From NCBI GenBank assembly GCA_965202955.1, contig OZ241871.1:4588001-4652000 (forward strand): a DNA stretch of 64,000 bases. Reading direction: 5' to 3'. The notes under the pieces are model-generated. The model was not told the origin of the DNA and searched no databases. It saw only the letters and a program-made list of their open reading frames with translations. Both the position numbers and the translations under genes were made by a program. Positions 51,308 to 59,588 of this stretch are shown here, in pieces. The DNA comes from Bin5 sp034422415 (GTDB taxonomy: Bacteria; Chloroflexota; Anaerolineae; Caldilineales; Caldilineaceae). The first letter of the stretch is position 1. Each line of letters opens with the position of its first letter.

Positions 51308-54300
51308 CCTTCTCGGCTCTGCCTCCATCTACTTGGCGGCGGCCCTGGCGCTGATTCTGGCGGGGCTGGCGCTGCTTTCGCTGCGCAATCCGATCATTGG
51401 CAAACTGGGCGTGCGCAACATTCCGCGCCGACCGATGCAGTCGGCGCTGATCGTGCTGGGTCTTACGCTGAGCACGATGATCATCGTGTCGGCGCTCAGC
51501 CTGGGGGACACGCTCGAGAACACGGTGCGGCGGCAGACGATCGACGCCTACGGGCAGATTGACCAGGTGATCTCGCCGCCCTTCCTGCAGGACCTACTCA
51601 TGCTGGCGGAGGGGGGGGATACGATTGACCCTGAGAGCGCCAGCAGCCCGCAGAGCGCCGACTTGCTCAATGCGCTTACGTCGGGCGACCTGAACGCCCT
51701 GATCGCACTGTTTGAGGAGGGGCTGCCGGGCATTTCGGTAGAGCGCTATGAGCAGCTGCTGGAAGAGACCGAGGGCTATCCATTGATTGACGGGGTGGCC
51801 GGATCGATCCTTTTTCCCACGATAGTACGCAATATCAACACCGGGCAGGGCGAGCCGCTTGGTTTCATCTTTGCCGTGGACGAGCAGTATGACACCGGCT
51901 TCGGTCTGCACGACGCAGAGGGCGTGCCGGTCCGCACTGCCGACTTGCGGTCAGGTGTAGGCGACGTATTCGTCGATCTGCTCGGGCTGTGGCGGCAGAC
52001 GGGGTCGGCGGCGAATGAGATTGGGTCGGCCCTAGGCGAGGAGGGCATCGGCGTGCCGGAGGCGGCGCTGGCGATAGGCGGGGCCGCGGCGATACTACTC
52101 GCTGAAGAAGGCCCGACGTTTACGCTGCGCCAACTTTCGCTTCCGGTACAGGTTTTGCGCGACTTCGGGATCGACACTTCATTCTTCGACGAGGAGGGGA
52201 TTGATACGATCAGCCTGGAAGGGCTGGGCATCAGTGACGAGGAGCTGGCGGAGTTCGGCCTTGACGCGGACGAGCCGGTCATGGTTCCGACGCTGCCGAT
52301 GCTCGGGTTTGACGTTCCTGACGCAGATGAATTGCTGACAACGGCAACGGAGATTCTGAGCGCGATTAACCTGAATACGCTGGGGCAGGACGTCGATGCA
52401 CAGCTGGGACAGTTTGGCCTGCAGCTGCGGCAGGGCGAGGTCTACCTGAACCGGGTGGGCGCACAGCAGCTGAACGCGAGGCCGGGCGATCTGCTGGAGA
52501 TTTTCGTCGGGCCGATCCCGGTCCCGTACCGCGTGCGGGGCGTGGTGGAAGAGTCCGGCCCGGTGGGGGCGCTCCTTCCGGTCGTGATGATGCACACGGA
52601 TGAGGCGCAGAAGCTGTTGTTCATGCCGGGCAGGATCAATAACATTCTGATCTCCAATTCGGGGGACGAGGTCAGCGGGATGGTCCACACGGAGGAAGTC
52701 AGCGACCATCTGCGCGGACTCTCGCTCAACGGGGAACGTCTGACGGCACTGATGGCGGCGCTGCGCCGGCCGGAGGCGGCCGCTGTAATCCGGCGTGAGA
52801 GCGTCGCGCCGGTCAATCCGTTCATGGGGGGCGACGAACCGCCAGAATTCGTGATGGAATTCTTCGGCATGTTGGGGCAGGCGACAGAGTTTGAAGGGGA
52901 CGTCGAAATTCTGGCATCAGCGGTTTCCGATTCGGCAGACGGTCCTGACGACGGCGAGTTGCGGTCTGCGATCAGCAACGAGTCGGTGCAGGAGTGGCTG
53001 CTTACGTTGCCATTGGCGAGCGCTGACAGGGACGCCGTCCGGGGAGCACTGTCCGACATTCGCGACTTCGAGGTGCTGGCGCCGCTGAGCAAGCAGTTTG
53101 TTACCGATGTGGCCGAGGTGGGCGGCGTGGCGTTTGGAACTATTTTTTCCAGTTTCGGCATTCTATCAATCTTTGCGGGCGTACTCCTGATTTTCCTGAT
53201 CTTTGTGATGATGGCGGCGGAACGTCGCAGCGAACTGGGCATTGCGCGGGCGGTCGGCATGAGGCGCATCCACCTGGTGCAGATGTTTGTTACCGAGGGG
53301 ATGGTCTACGATCTGGCCGCGGCGCTGGTGGGTCTTGGCCTGGGCCTGCTTGTTTCGTACGGCATGATTGGATTCCTTGGCGGTCTATTCTCCACCATCG
53401 GCCAACGTGTTGGCGGCGCGGCTCTTCCGTTCCGCTTTCACTGGACCGCGGCGCCGACTTCGCTGATCATCTCCTATTGCCTGGGCGTAATCTTCACTTT
53501 TCTCGTTGTTACGGTCGCGTCGTGGAATGTGAGCCGCCTGAACATCATTGCCGCCATACGCAACCTGCCGGACACCTCGATTGCGCGGCGGCAAGGATGG
53601 ATTCGGCAAGTGCTGCGCGGCGTGTGGATCCTGCTCTTGCTCGCAGTCGGCGGGTCTATCGTCTGGTTGGGACAGGAAGACGGGCAAACAGTTGCTTTCG
53701 TGGGTGGTACGCTCCTTCTGGCAGGGATTGCATGGGGAGGCGGATGGGTAAGCCGGCGATGGACGCGGGGGCGGGCCGAGCTGCGTCAGCGGGTAGTGAA
53801 CACGGTGATCGGCGCGGGGCTGCTCGCGCTTTGGGGCGTGCCGTGGAGCGACGTGTTGGATACGGAGCTTTCCTGGTTCAACCAGAACCCGGGCTTCACG
53901 CTGTTGTCGTTTGCGTTGAGCGGGCCGTTCATCATCACGGGCGCGATCATGGTGGTCATGAACAACGCGGACAGCCTGGCGGGGCTATTCGTGCGGTTGG
54001 TCGGAGGGATCGGGCCGCTGACGCCGGTGTTGAAGACGGCGGTGGCCTATCCGCTCAGCAACCGCTTCCGCACCGGTATGGCGATGCTGCTCTTCGCAAT
54101 GGTGATTACGACGGTGACCGTTATGAGCGTGGTGATCCGGGCGACGGAGGTGGTGACGGAGCCGAGCGAGGAACGTACTGCGGGCTTTGACATTGTCATG
54201 TCTCCGAGCCTGCTCAGTCTCTTTGACCCGGTGACTGACATCCATGAAGAGGCCGAGTTACGGTCTGATTTCCCTGCCGAGCATGTATCGGTACTGGGGA

Positions 54301-55436
54301 CGGTGGCGCGCATGGTCATGACGGCGCGGCAGATCGAGCCGATCACTGGAATTGACAGCCGGACAACCAGGAACATGACGGGAATTGACGAGGGCTATAC
54401 GAAACAGGCTGCCCAGTATTACGGCTTTCAGATGCGGGCAGAGGGTTTTGAAAGCGATGAAGCGGTCTGGCAGGCCCTGGCGGAACGGGATGATGTGGCG
54501 GTCGTTAAGGCCAATTGGTTGGAGAGGCCGCCACCGGAGAACTCGGAGGAAGCCGACGAGAGTATAGGCGATGCGCGCAGAGAGGCGTACAGGGGAAGAC
54601 GAGGGCGAGGATCGTTGCAGGGGTTCTACCTGGAAGAAGGGGGCACATTGCCGCGGGTGTTGGTTGAAATGAGTGCCGAGCAAAGCGAGGTGCTGTCGGG
54701 CGGAAGCTTCTCCCTGGGCGGCGTAGAGGTTGAAGGATCGGTGACCCGGTCGACAGGCGCGGACAGCGCCGGAGGGGGAACTGTACATACGGTGCAGATC
54801 ATCGGTGTGCTGGCGGACGATGAGACGCTGGCCGAGGGCAGCATACTGATGAACCGTCGTGTGCTGGACAAGCTTAACAGCGAACCGGTTCGCCCTGGCT
54901 TTTTCTATGCGAAAGTAAGTCCGGGGGCAGACGTGGGCGAGACTGCGCTGGCTATGGAGCGGGCGATGTTGAGCAGCGGCCTGAACGCCACGCCAATTTC
55001 CGAGTTGTTCGCGGCCGGCCAAGCCATTCTGCGCGGGATTCTAGGGCTTTTCCAGGGTTTTCTGGCCCTGGGGCTTGTGGTCGGGATCGCAGGGCTGGGG
55101 GTGGTCAGCAGCCGCACGGTTGTAGAGCGCCGCCAGCAGATTGGCGTGCTGAGGGCGATCGGATATCCGTCTGGGACGGTGGCGCTGCTCTTCGTGCTGG
55201 AGGCGAACTTCATCGCGCTGACGGGCATCCTGGTCGGGGGCGTCACCGGGCTGATTTTGGGCGACAAGACGATAGGGCAGGCCTACGACCTGGCGACGCA
55301 GCAAAGCTTTCCGACGCCCTGGCTCACGATTGCGGGGATGTTGGCGGCGACTTGGCTGGTTGCGCTTCTGACGACGGTTTTGCCAGCATGGCAGGCCTCT
55401 CGCATCTATCCGGCGGAGGCGCTGCGGTATGAGTGA
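51300..55436 (+). CDS. Giant FtsX-type ABC permease
   Basis: A 1378-aa permease. One transmembrane helix near residues 10-32 and LGVRNIPRRPMQSALIVLGL introduce a first, very large extracytoplasmic part (about 50-600). The first FtsX domain (about 612-760) has the ERRSELGIARAVGMRRIHL coupling motif. More helices follow at about 770-960, then a second extracytoplasmic part. The second FtsX domain (about 1243-1375) has the ERRQQIGVLRAIGYPSG motif. This is two FtsX units in one chain, about twice the size of MacB, so a monomer could form a complete transporter with an ATPase dimer. It may release surface lipoproteins or peptides. Confidence 0.85.
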   Translation: MSSLLGSASIYLAAALALILAGLALLSLRNPIIGKLGVRNIPRRPMQSALIVLGLTLSTMIIVSALSLGDTLENTVRRQTIDAYGQIDQVISPPFLQDLLMLAEGGDTIDPESASSPQSADLLNALTSGDLNALIALFEEGLPGISVERYEQLLEETEGYPLIDGVAGSILFPTIVRNINTGQGEPLGFIFAVDEQYDTGFGLHDAEGVPVRTADLRSGVGDVFVDLLGLWRQTGSAANEIGSALGEEGIGVPEAALAIGGAAAILLAEEGPTFTLRQLSLPVQVLRDFGIDTSFFDEEGIDTISLEGLGISDEELAEFGLDADEPVMVPTLPMLGFDVPDADELLTTATEILSAINLNTLGQDVDAQLGQFGLQLRQGEVYLNRVGAQQLNARPGDLLEIFVGPIPVPYRVRGVVEESGPVGALLPVVMMHTDEAQKLLFMPGRINNILISNSGDEVSGMVHTEEVSDHLRGLSLNGERLTALMAALRRPEAAAVIRRESVAPVNPFMGGDEPPEFVMEFFGMLGQATEFEGDVEILASAVSDSADGPDDGELRSAISNESVQEWLLTLPLASADRDAVRGALSDIRDFEVLAPLSKQFVTDVAEVGGVAFGTIFSSFGILSIFAGVLLIFLIFVMMAAERRSELGIARAVGMRRIHLVQMFVTEGMVYDLAAALVGLGLGLLVSYGMIGFLGGLFSTIGQRVGGAALPFRFHWTAAPTSLIISYCLGVIFTFLVVTVASWNVSRLNIIAAIRNLPDTSIARRQGWIRQVLRGVWILLLLAVGGSIVWLGQEDGQTVAFVGGTLLLAGIAWGGGWVSRRWTRGRAELRQRVVNTVIGAGLLALWGVPWSDVLDTELSWFNQNPGFTLLSFALSGPFIITGAIMVVMNNADSLAGLFVRLVGGIGPLTPVLKTAVAYPLSNRFRTGMAMLLFAMVITTVTVMSVVIRATEVVTEPSEERTAGFDIVMSPSLLSLFDPVTDIHEEAELRSDFPAEHVSVLGTVARMVMTARQIEPITGIDSRTTRNMTGIDEGYTKQAAQYYGFQMRAEGFESDEAVWQALAERDDVAVVKANWLERPPPENSEEADESIGDARREAYRGRRGRGSLQGFYLEEGGTLPRVLVEMSAEQSEVLSGGSFSLGGVEVEGSVTRSTGADSAGGGTVHTVQIIGVLADDETLAEGSILMNRRVLDKLNSEPVRPGFFYAKVSPGADVGETALAMERAMLSSGLNATPISELFAAGQAILRGILGLFQGFLALGLVVGIAGLGVVSSRTVVERRQQIGVLRAIGYPSGTVALLFVLEANFIALTGILVGGVTGLILGDKTIGQAYDLATQQSFPTPWLTIAGMLAATWLVALLTTVLPAWQASRIYPAEALRYE

Positions 55437-55459
55437 GGCGTGGGGTGGGGCGGGTTGTG

Positions 55460-55473
55460 CGGCCGAAAGGCCG
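55460..55473. terminator. Possible bidirectional terminator hairpin
   Basis: CGGCC-GAAA-GGCCG, a perfect 5-bp G/C stem closed by a GNRA tetraloop, between convergent genes ending at 55436 (+) and 55488 (-). The T-tracts are poor on both sides, so termination is only suggested by position and symmetry. Confidence 0.35.
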
Positions 55474-55487
55474 GTTGACTCGCTCCT

Positions 55488-55934
55488 TTACCATTCGTAG
55501 TGTTTGTAGCGTTTGGCCCAGCCGCCGGTGGATGAGAGCATCTCGCCGGCTTCGATGAAGAAAAGCCAGCGCGGCTCCTGCATTGTCGTGTCGAGGTATT
55601 TGAGTCCGGCCTCGCCGCCGTAGCGTTCGGCCATCTCCTTGCCGATTTCGACCCACTTTCCGCCGACGTTCGGCTCCTCCACGACCCTGGCCTGTCCTTT
55701 TACCAGCACGCGCCCTCCACTATCGGAATCGATGCAGAGAAAGACGCGGCCGTCGTTTTTCATGTAACCGGCCCAGGCCGAGCGCGCACGCGGTACGACG
55801 TAGAATCCGCCGTCGGCGTAGGTAAACCAGCAGGGCACTACGTACGGGGCGCCGTCGTAGTCGACGCAGGCGAGGCGACAGACGGTGTTGCTGTGCAGCA
55901 GTTTGTCGATTTGGGCTTCGGTCATTGCGGGCAT
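55488..55934 (-). CDS. PPOX-type (pyridoxamine 5'-phosphate oxidase-like) flavoprotein
   Basis: A 148-aa split-barrel protein. Family features are VCRLACVDYDGAPYVVPCWF and the FYVVPRARSAWAGYMKNDGRVFLCID segment, with a basic patch for FMN or F420 phosphate. The ATG at 55934 is chosen because AGGAG precedes it; an in-frame ATG at 55925 is an alternative, and the frame extends 32 codons upstream without similarity. A second PPOX gene lies on the other side of IS copy 2. Flavin versus F420 use cannot be decided. Confidence 0.82.
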   Translation of the reverse strand: MPAMTEAQIDKLLHSNTVCRLACVDYDGAPYVVPCWFTYADGGFYVVPRARSAWAGYMKNDGRVFLCIDSDSGGRVLVKGQARVVEEPNVGGKWVEIGKEMAERYGGEAGLKYLDTTMQEPRWLFFIEAGEMLSSTGGWAKRYKHYEW

Positions 55935-56179
55935 CGTCTTCTCCTGAAGTGAAAGGTATTGGGCGGCAGCCGGCCCTCGCTGAGGGCCCAGTTCCAGCAG
56001 GGTCTGGCTGCAAGTGGCGCACGATACCATATATCACGAGCGGGAATATTTCAAACGCATTCTCGACAATGGGCGGTCTTTCTGCTATGATTGCTTGCTG
56101 AAATGTCGGGCCTGGCATGTGCATGGCTTTCAAGTCTGCCTTTGGAGACCCCGGGCGCGTGATTGTACCACTGACTTGA

Positions 56180-56653
56180 CTAGGGCTCGTTGACATTTCG
56201 GTCAAGCCATATGAGTGTAGCGGCAAAGTGCAGGAAAGCGATGAAGCGTCGAGCTAGCTTTTCATAGCGGGTGAAAATGCGTCGATACCACTTGATTCTG
56301 TTGATGAAGCGTTCGACGATGTTGCGTTCTCGGTAGCGGATTCGGTCATAGTCGCGTGGTTGCCTACGATAGCGGCGGGAAGGGATGACCACCTCTACCT
56401 GGTGGGCTGCGAGCAGCTCTCGCAGAGGGTCAGAATCGTAGCCTTTGTCGGCAATAACGGCATCAAAATGGAAAGGGGCGAGCAACGATTCAGCTTGGGA
56501 CATATCATGGCGTTCACCCCCGGTCAAGATAAACTTTAGGGGAAAGCCAAGTGCATCGACGAGGAGATGGATCTTGCTGCTGAAGCCACCCCGGCTCCGC
56601 CCTAGGCCCTGTTCTTGCTGACCGCCCCTTTTTTGGACCCGCCTGCTGCGCAC
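56180..56653 (-). CDS. IS5-like transposase, orfB, copy 2
   Basis: A 157-aa product with the second Asp (ADKGYDSD) and the Glu (ERNIVERFINRIKW) of the DDE triad. It differs from copy 1 at about six to eight positions (for example HDMSQ for HELSQ). It is read -1 relative to orfA; the slip run here is A6G4 (56625-56634). Confidence 0.9.
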   Translation of the reverse strand: MRSRRVQKRGGQQEQGLGRSRGGFSSKIHLLVDALGFPLKFILTGGERHDMSQAESLLAPFHFDAVIADKGYDSDPLRELLAAHQVEVVIPSRRYRRQPRDYDRIRYRERNIVERFINRIKWYRRIFTRYEKLARRFIAFLHFAATLIWLDRNVNEP

Positions 56654-57007
56654 ATATGGGCGCGCACAACTGTACTATCGGGCATCACCGCTGCCATGTC
56701 TGGGTCTTGAGCGAACTGTTTGAACATGTCGGCCCAAACAGCGTTCTCTTGCCAGCGTGCGTAGCGTTTGAAGACAGTGTTCCACTTGCCAAGATCGGCT
56801 GGCAGTTCACGCCACTGCGCGCCGGTGCGCAGTATCCAGTGAACTGCTTCAACGAAACGGCGACACTTCTCCTCTTGCCCGGCATAGGCACGAGGGTGTC
56901 CTTGCAGAAATGCATACAGCTTCTGCCACTGATGGTCGGCAATCTTATAGGTAGACATCCTACGATTGTCGCCAATTTGTCAGAATCCTTCAAACGTCAA
57001 CGAGACC
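56183..57007 (-). mobile_element. IS5-family (IS427-like) insertion sequence, copy 2
   Basis: An 825-bp element, one base shorter than copy 1. Ends are GGGCTCGTTGACATTT and, read inward from the right, GGTCTCGTTGACGTTTG. TA target duplications lie at 56181-56182 and 57008-57009. Both orfs are intact, so this copy is the better candidate for activity. It sits 22 bp upstream of a PPOX gene and is transcribed away from it. Confidence 0.9.
56602..56958 (-). CDS. IS5-like transposase, orfA, copy 2
   Basis: A 118-aa product starting MSTYKIADHQW, with the N-terminal IS5 domain (LGKWNTVFKRYARW) and the first catalytic Asp in PDSTVVRAH. The end overlaps orfB by 52 nt. The homopolymer AAAAAAGGGG near the overlap is a typical -1 slippery run that would fuse the two parts into the full transposase. 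Confidence 0.9.
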   Translation of the reverse strand: MSTYKIADHQWQKLYAFLQGHPRAYAGQEEKCRRFVEAVHWILRTGAQWRELPADLGKWNTVFKRYARWQENAVWADMFKQFAQDPDMAAVMPDSTVVRAHMCAAGGSKKGAVSKNRA

Positions 57008-57029
57008 TAATCCATCAGAGGATCTAGGC

Positions 57030-57443
57030 ATGAAAGCGGATGCAATTGAGTTTATCGAGAAGGACCGACACGCAGTTCTGGCAACGAACGGCAGGAACGG
57101 CTTGCCGCAGCTGACGCCGGTTTGGTATCTGTTCGAGGATGGCGTGCTGTACGTGAGCGCGCAGGTTACCACGGTGAAGGTCCGCAATTTGCGGCGCGAC
57201 CCGGCGGTCTCAGTCTGCATTGATGGTGGGAGGGGCGACGCGCGCTATGTCGTCTTCGGGGGCAACGCGGAACTGATCGAGCCTGGCGAGCGTCAGAAAA
57301 CGATAAGGTGGCGGATCATCAGGCACTACTTCGACGACGAGGCGGCGGCGGCGCGCTATTACGAGACTGTCAAGGACAATGTCGGCGCGATCATTGTCTT
57401 ACGGCCCGAGCGGGTCGTTCTGAGTGGATTTACGGACGCGTAA
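57030..57443 (+). CDS. PPOX-class F420/FMN-dependent oxidoreductase
   Basis: A 137-aa split-barrel protein with the TIGR03618-like opening EFIEKDRHAVLATNGRNGLPQ and PVWYLFEDGVLYVSA, and the KVRNLRRDPAVSVCID phosphate-binding segment. Such proteins commonly bind F420, sometimes FMN. Its native promoter region appears to have been interrupted: IS copy 2 ends at 57007, leaving 22 nt (with GAGG) before the ATG. DUF2277 and Fhs genes follow on the same strand. Confidence 0.87.
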   Translation: MKADAIEFIEKDRHAVLATNGRNGLPQLTPVWYLFEDGVLYVSAQVTTVKVRNLRRDPAVSVCIDGGRGDARYVVFGGNAELIEPGERQKTIRWRIIRHYFDDEAAAARYYETVKDNVGAIIVLRPERVVLSGFTDA

Positions 57444-57505
57444 GGCCGGGATTGGCGCCGCGCAATTGCGCCATATGGATAAGGGCCGGCGAAGGAGAGT
57501 AAGAG

Positions 57506-57706
57506 GTGTGTCGAAGCATCAAGAAACTGCGCCAGCCGGAACGGCTGCCGACGGAGCAGGAGATGGAGGAGGCAGCGCTTCAGTTCGTGCGCAAGGTAAG
57601 CGGTTACCGCAGGCCGTCCAGGGCCAATGAAGAGGCATTCAACAAGGCGGTAAGCGAGATTGCCGCGGTAACGCGGCGGATGTTCGAAAGGCTGGAGGCC
57701 CGGTAG
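57506..57706 (+). CDS. DUF2277 family protein
   Basis: A 66-aa protein matching DUF2277: MCRSIKKLRQPERLPTEQEM, then ALQFVRKVSGYRRPSRANE and a terminal helix with AVTRRMFERL. The family is short, cytoplasmic and uncharacterised; the conserved Cys2-Arg3 is characteristic. It starts with GTG, with GGAG eight bases upstream. It lies 62 nt after the PPOX gene and 37 nt before formate-THF ligase. Confidence 0.88.
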   Translation: MCRSIKKLRQPERLPTEQEMEEAALQFVRKVSGYRRPSRANEEAFNKAVSEIAAVTRRMFERLEAR

Positions 57707-57743
57707 CCAGGGTCCAATCAGTTCAAGTGACAGGAGCCAGAAG

Positions 57744-59453
57744 ATGAGCCAAACCCCCGTTCCTTCCGACCTCGAGATAGCCCAAGCGGCGAATATCCGT
57801 CCGATTTGGGAGATCGCCGAAAAGATGGGGCTGGAGCGAGAGGACATCGAACTGTACGGCGACCAGATGGCCAAGGTGCGGCTCGAGGCGATCAAGAAGC
57901 TGGCGGAGCGCCCGAATGCGCGCTACGTGCTTGTCACCGCTATCACGCCGACCCCGTTGGGGGAGGGTAAGTCGACGACGACGGTCGGTCTCGGCCAGGG
58001 AATGCACCATATCGGCAGGACGGCGACGGTGGCGATTCGCCAGCCGAGCCAGGGGCCGACATTCGGCATCAAAGGAGGGGCAGCGGGCGGTGGTTACAGC
58101 CAGGTGGTGCCGATGGAGCAGTTCAACCTGCACATGACCGGGGACATGCATGCGGTGACGGCGGCGAACAATCTTCTGGCGGCGATGATCGATGCGCACA
58201 TTTACCAGGGCAACACGCTGGAGATCGATCCCTACAGCATCATGTGGCGGCGCGTGCTGGACGTGAACGACCGCGGGCTACGCAACATCATCAGCGGCCT
58301 GGGTGCGAAGTCTGACGGCCCGCAGAGGCAGACAGGGTTCGACATTTCGGCGGCGTCGGAGGTGATGGCGGTTCTGGCTTTGACGACGAGCCTGGAGGAC
58401 ATGCGGGCGCGCTTCGGCCGCGTGACGATCGGCACGAATCGCAGGCGGGAACCGGTGACGGCAGAGCAGTTGCAGGCGGCGGGCGCGATGACGGTGCTGA
58501 TGAAGGAGGCGATAAAGCCGAACCTGTTCCAGACATTGGAGAACACGCCGGCGCTGGTCCACGCGGGTCCGTTTGCCAACATTGCCCACGGGAACAGTTC
58601 GGTCCTGGCGGACCTTATCGGCGTCAAGACGGCGGACTTCGTGATTACGGAGGCGGGCTTCGGCGCGGACATCGGCGCGGAGAAGTTCTTCAATATCAAA
58701 TGCCGTTATAGCGGGTTGCGCCCGGACGCGGCGGTACTGGTGGCGACGGTGCGTGCGCTCAAGTCGCACACGGGCAGATACCGGGTGGTGCCGGGCAGGC
58801 CGCTGCCGCCGGAGATGTTGGAGGAGAACCCCGAAGACGTAGAAGAGGGGGCGGCCAACCTGCGCAAGCAGATTCAGAATGTGCGTGCGCACGGCGTCAG
58901 CCCGGTCGTTTGCGTCAACCGTTTCGCCACTGACTTCGAGAGGGAGATCGGGGTCATCGGCCGTGTGGCGGAAGAGGAGGGCGCTCGCTGGGCGGTCTCG
59001 AGCCATTGGGCGGAAGGCGGCGCGGGGGCCAAGGAGCTGGCACAGGCGGTGGTTGAGGCCGCGGAGGAGCCGACCGATTTCCGGTTCCTGTACGGGCTGG
59101 ACCAGCCCCTGAAGGAGAAGATCGAGAAGATCGCAACCACGATCTACGGCGCTGACGGCGTTGAGTATGCGCCGCTGGCGAACCGGCAGATCCGTCAGTA
59201 CGAGGCGAGCGGATTTGGTGCGTTGCCGATCTGCATGGCGAAGACGCATCTGAGCTTGAGCCACGACCCCAAGCGCAAGGGCGCGCCGAGCGGGTTCACT
59301 GTGCCGGTGCGGGAGGTGCGGGCGAGCGTCGGCGCAGGGTTCGTTTATCCACTATTGGGCGAAATGCGGACGATGCCGGGCCTAGGCAGCGCGCCGGCGG
59401 CGCAGAACGTGGACATTGACCTGGAGACCGGGCAGGTAACAGGGCTGTTCTGA
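57744..59453 (+). CDS. fhs: Formate-tetrahydrofolate ligase
   Basis: A 569-aa enzyme forming 10-formyl-THF from formate, THF and ATP. The N10-formyl-THF synthetase P-loop is TPTPLGEGKSTTTVGLGQG (about residue 70), followed by QPSQGPTFGIKGGAAGGGYSQ and FNLHMTGDMHA. The C-terminal half includes the NVRAHGVSPVVCVNRF and GFGALPICMAKT segments. It supplies one-carbon units. Length matches the family (about 555-570). A 12-bp palindrome GCGGACGTCCGC lies a few bases after the stop. Confidence 0.95.
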   Translation: MSQTPVPSDLEIAQAANIRPIWEIAEKMGLEREDIELYGDQMAKVRLEAIKKLAERPNARYVLVTAITPTPLGEGKSTTTVGLGQGMHHIGRTATVAIRQPSQGPTFGIKGGAAGGGYSQVVPMEQFNLHMTGDMHAVTAANNLLAAMIDAHIYQGNTLEIDPYSIMWRRVLDVNDRGLRNIISGLGAKSDGPQRQTGFDISAASEVMAVLALTTSLEDMRARFGRVTIGTNRRREPVTAEQLQAAGAMTVLMKEAIKPNLFQTLENTPALVHAGPFANIAHGNSSVLADLIGVKTADFVITEAGFGADIGAEKFFNIKCRYSGLRPDAAVLVATVRALKSHTGRYRVVPGRPLPPEMLEENPEDVEEGAANLRKQIQNVRAHGVSPVVCVNRFATDFEREIGVIGRVAEEEGARWAVSSHWAEGGAGAKELAQAVVEAAEEPTDFRFLYGLDQPLKEKIEKIATTIYGADGVEYAPLANRQIRQYEASGFGALPICMAKTHLSLSHDPKRKGAPSGFTVPVREVRASVGAGFVYPLLGEMRTMPGLGSAPAAQNVDIDLETGQVTGLF

Positions 59454-59550
59454 GAGGCGGACGTCCGCAGGAATGTCTCGGTTTCGAGCCTCGGAATCGC
59501 AATTGCCGCCACGCCCTTGAAGAACGGGAGGCGCCCTCTCCCTGCCGAAT

Positions 59551-59581
59551 TTGGGCGAATCGGGCGGCATCAAGTTACAAT
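59551..59581 (+). promoter_or_regulatory. Putative leaderless promoter of the SNF2 gene
   Basis: TACAAT (59576-59581) lies 7 nt before the ATG at 59589. A weak TTGGGC (59551-59556) lies 19 nt upstream of it. The spacing implies transcription starts at the start codon. Confidence 0.5.
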
Positions 59582-59588
59582 ATAGGTT

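Noticed and set aside
59457..59468. Perfect 12-bp palindrome GCGGACGTCCGC after fhs
   Set aside because: No loop for a hairpin, no T-tract and no second copy noticed; probably chance in G+C-rich DNA.
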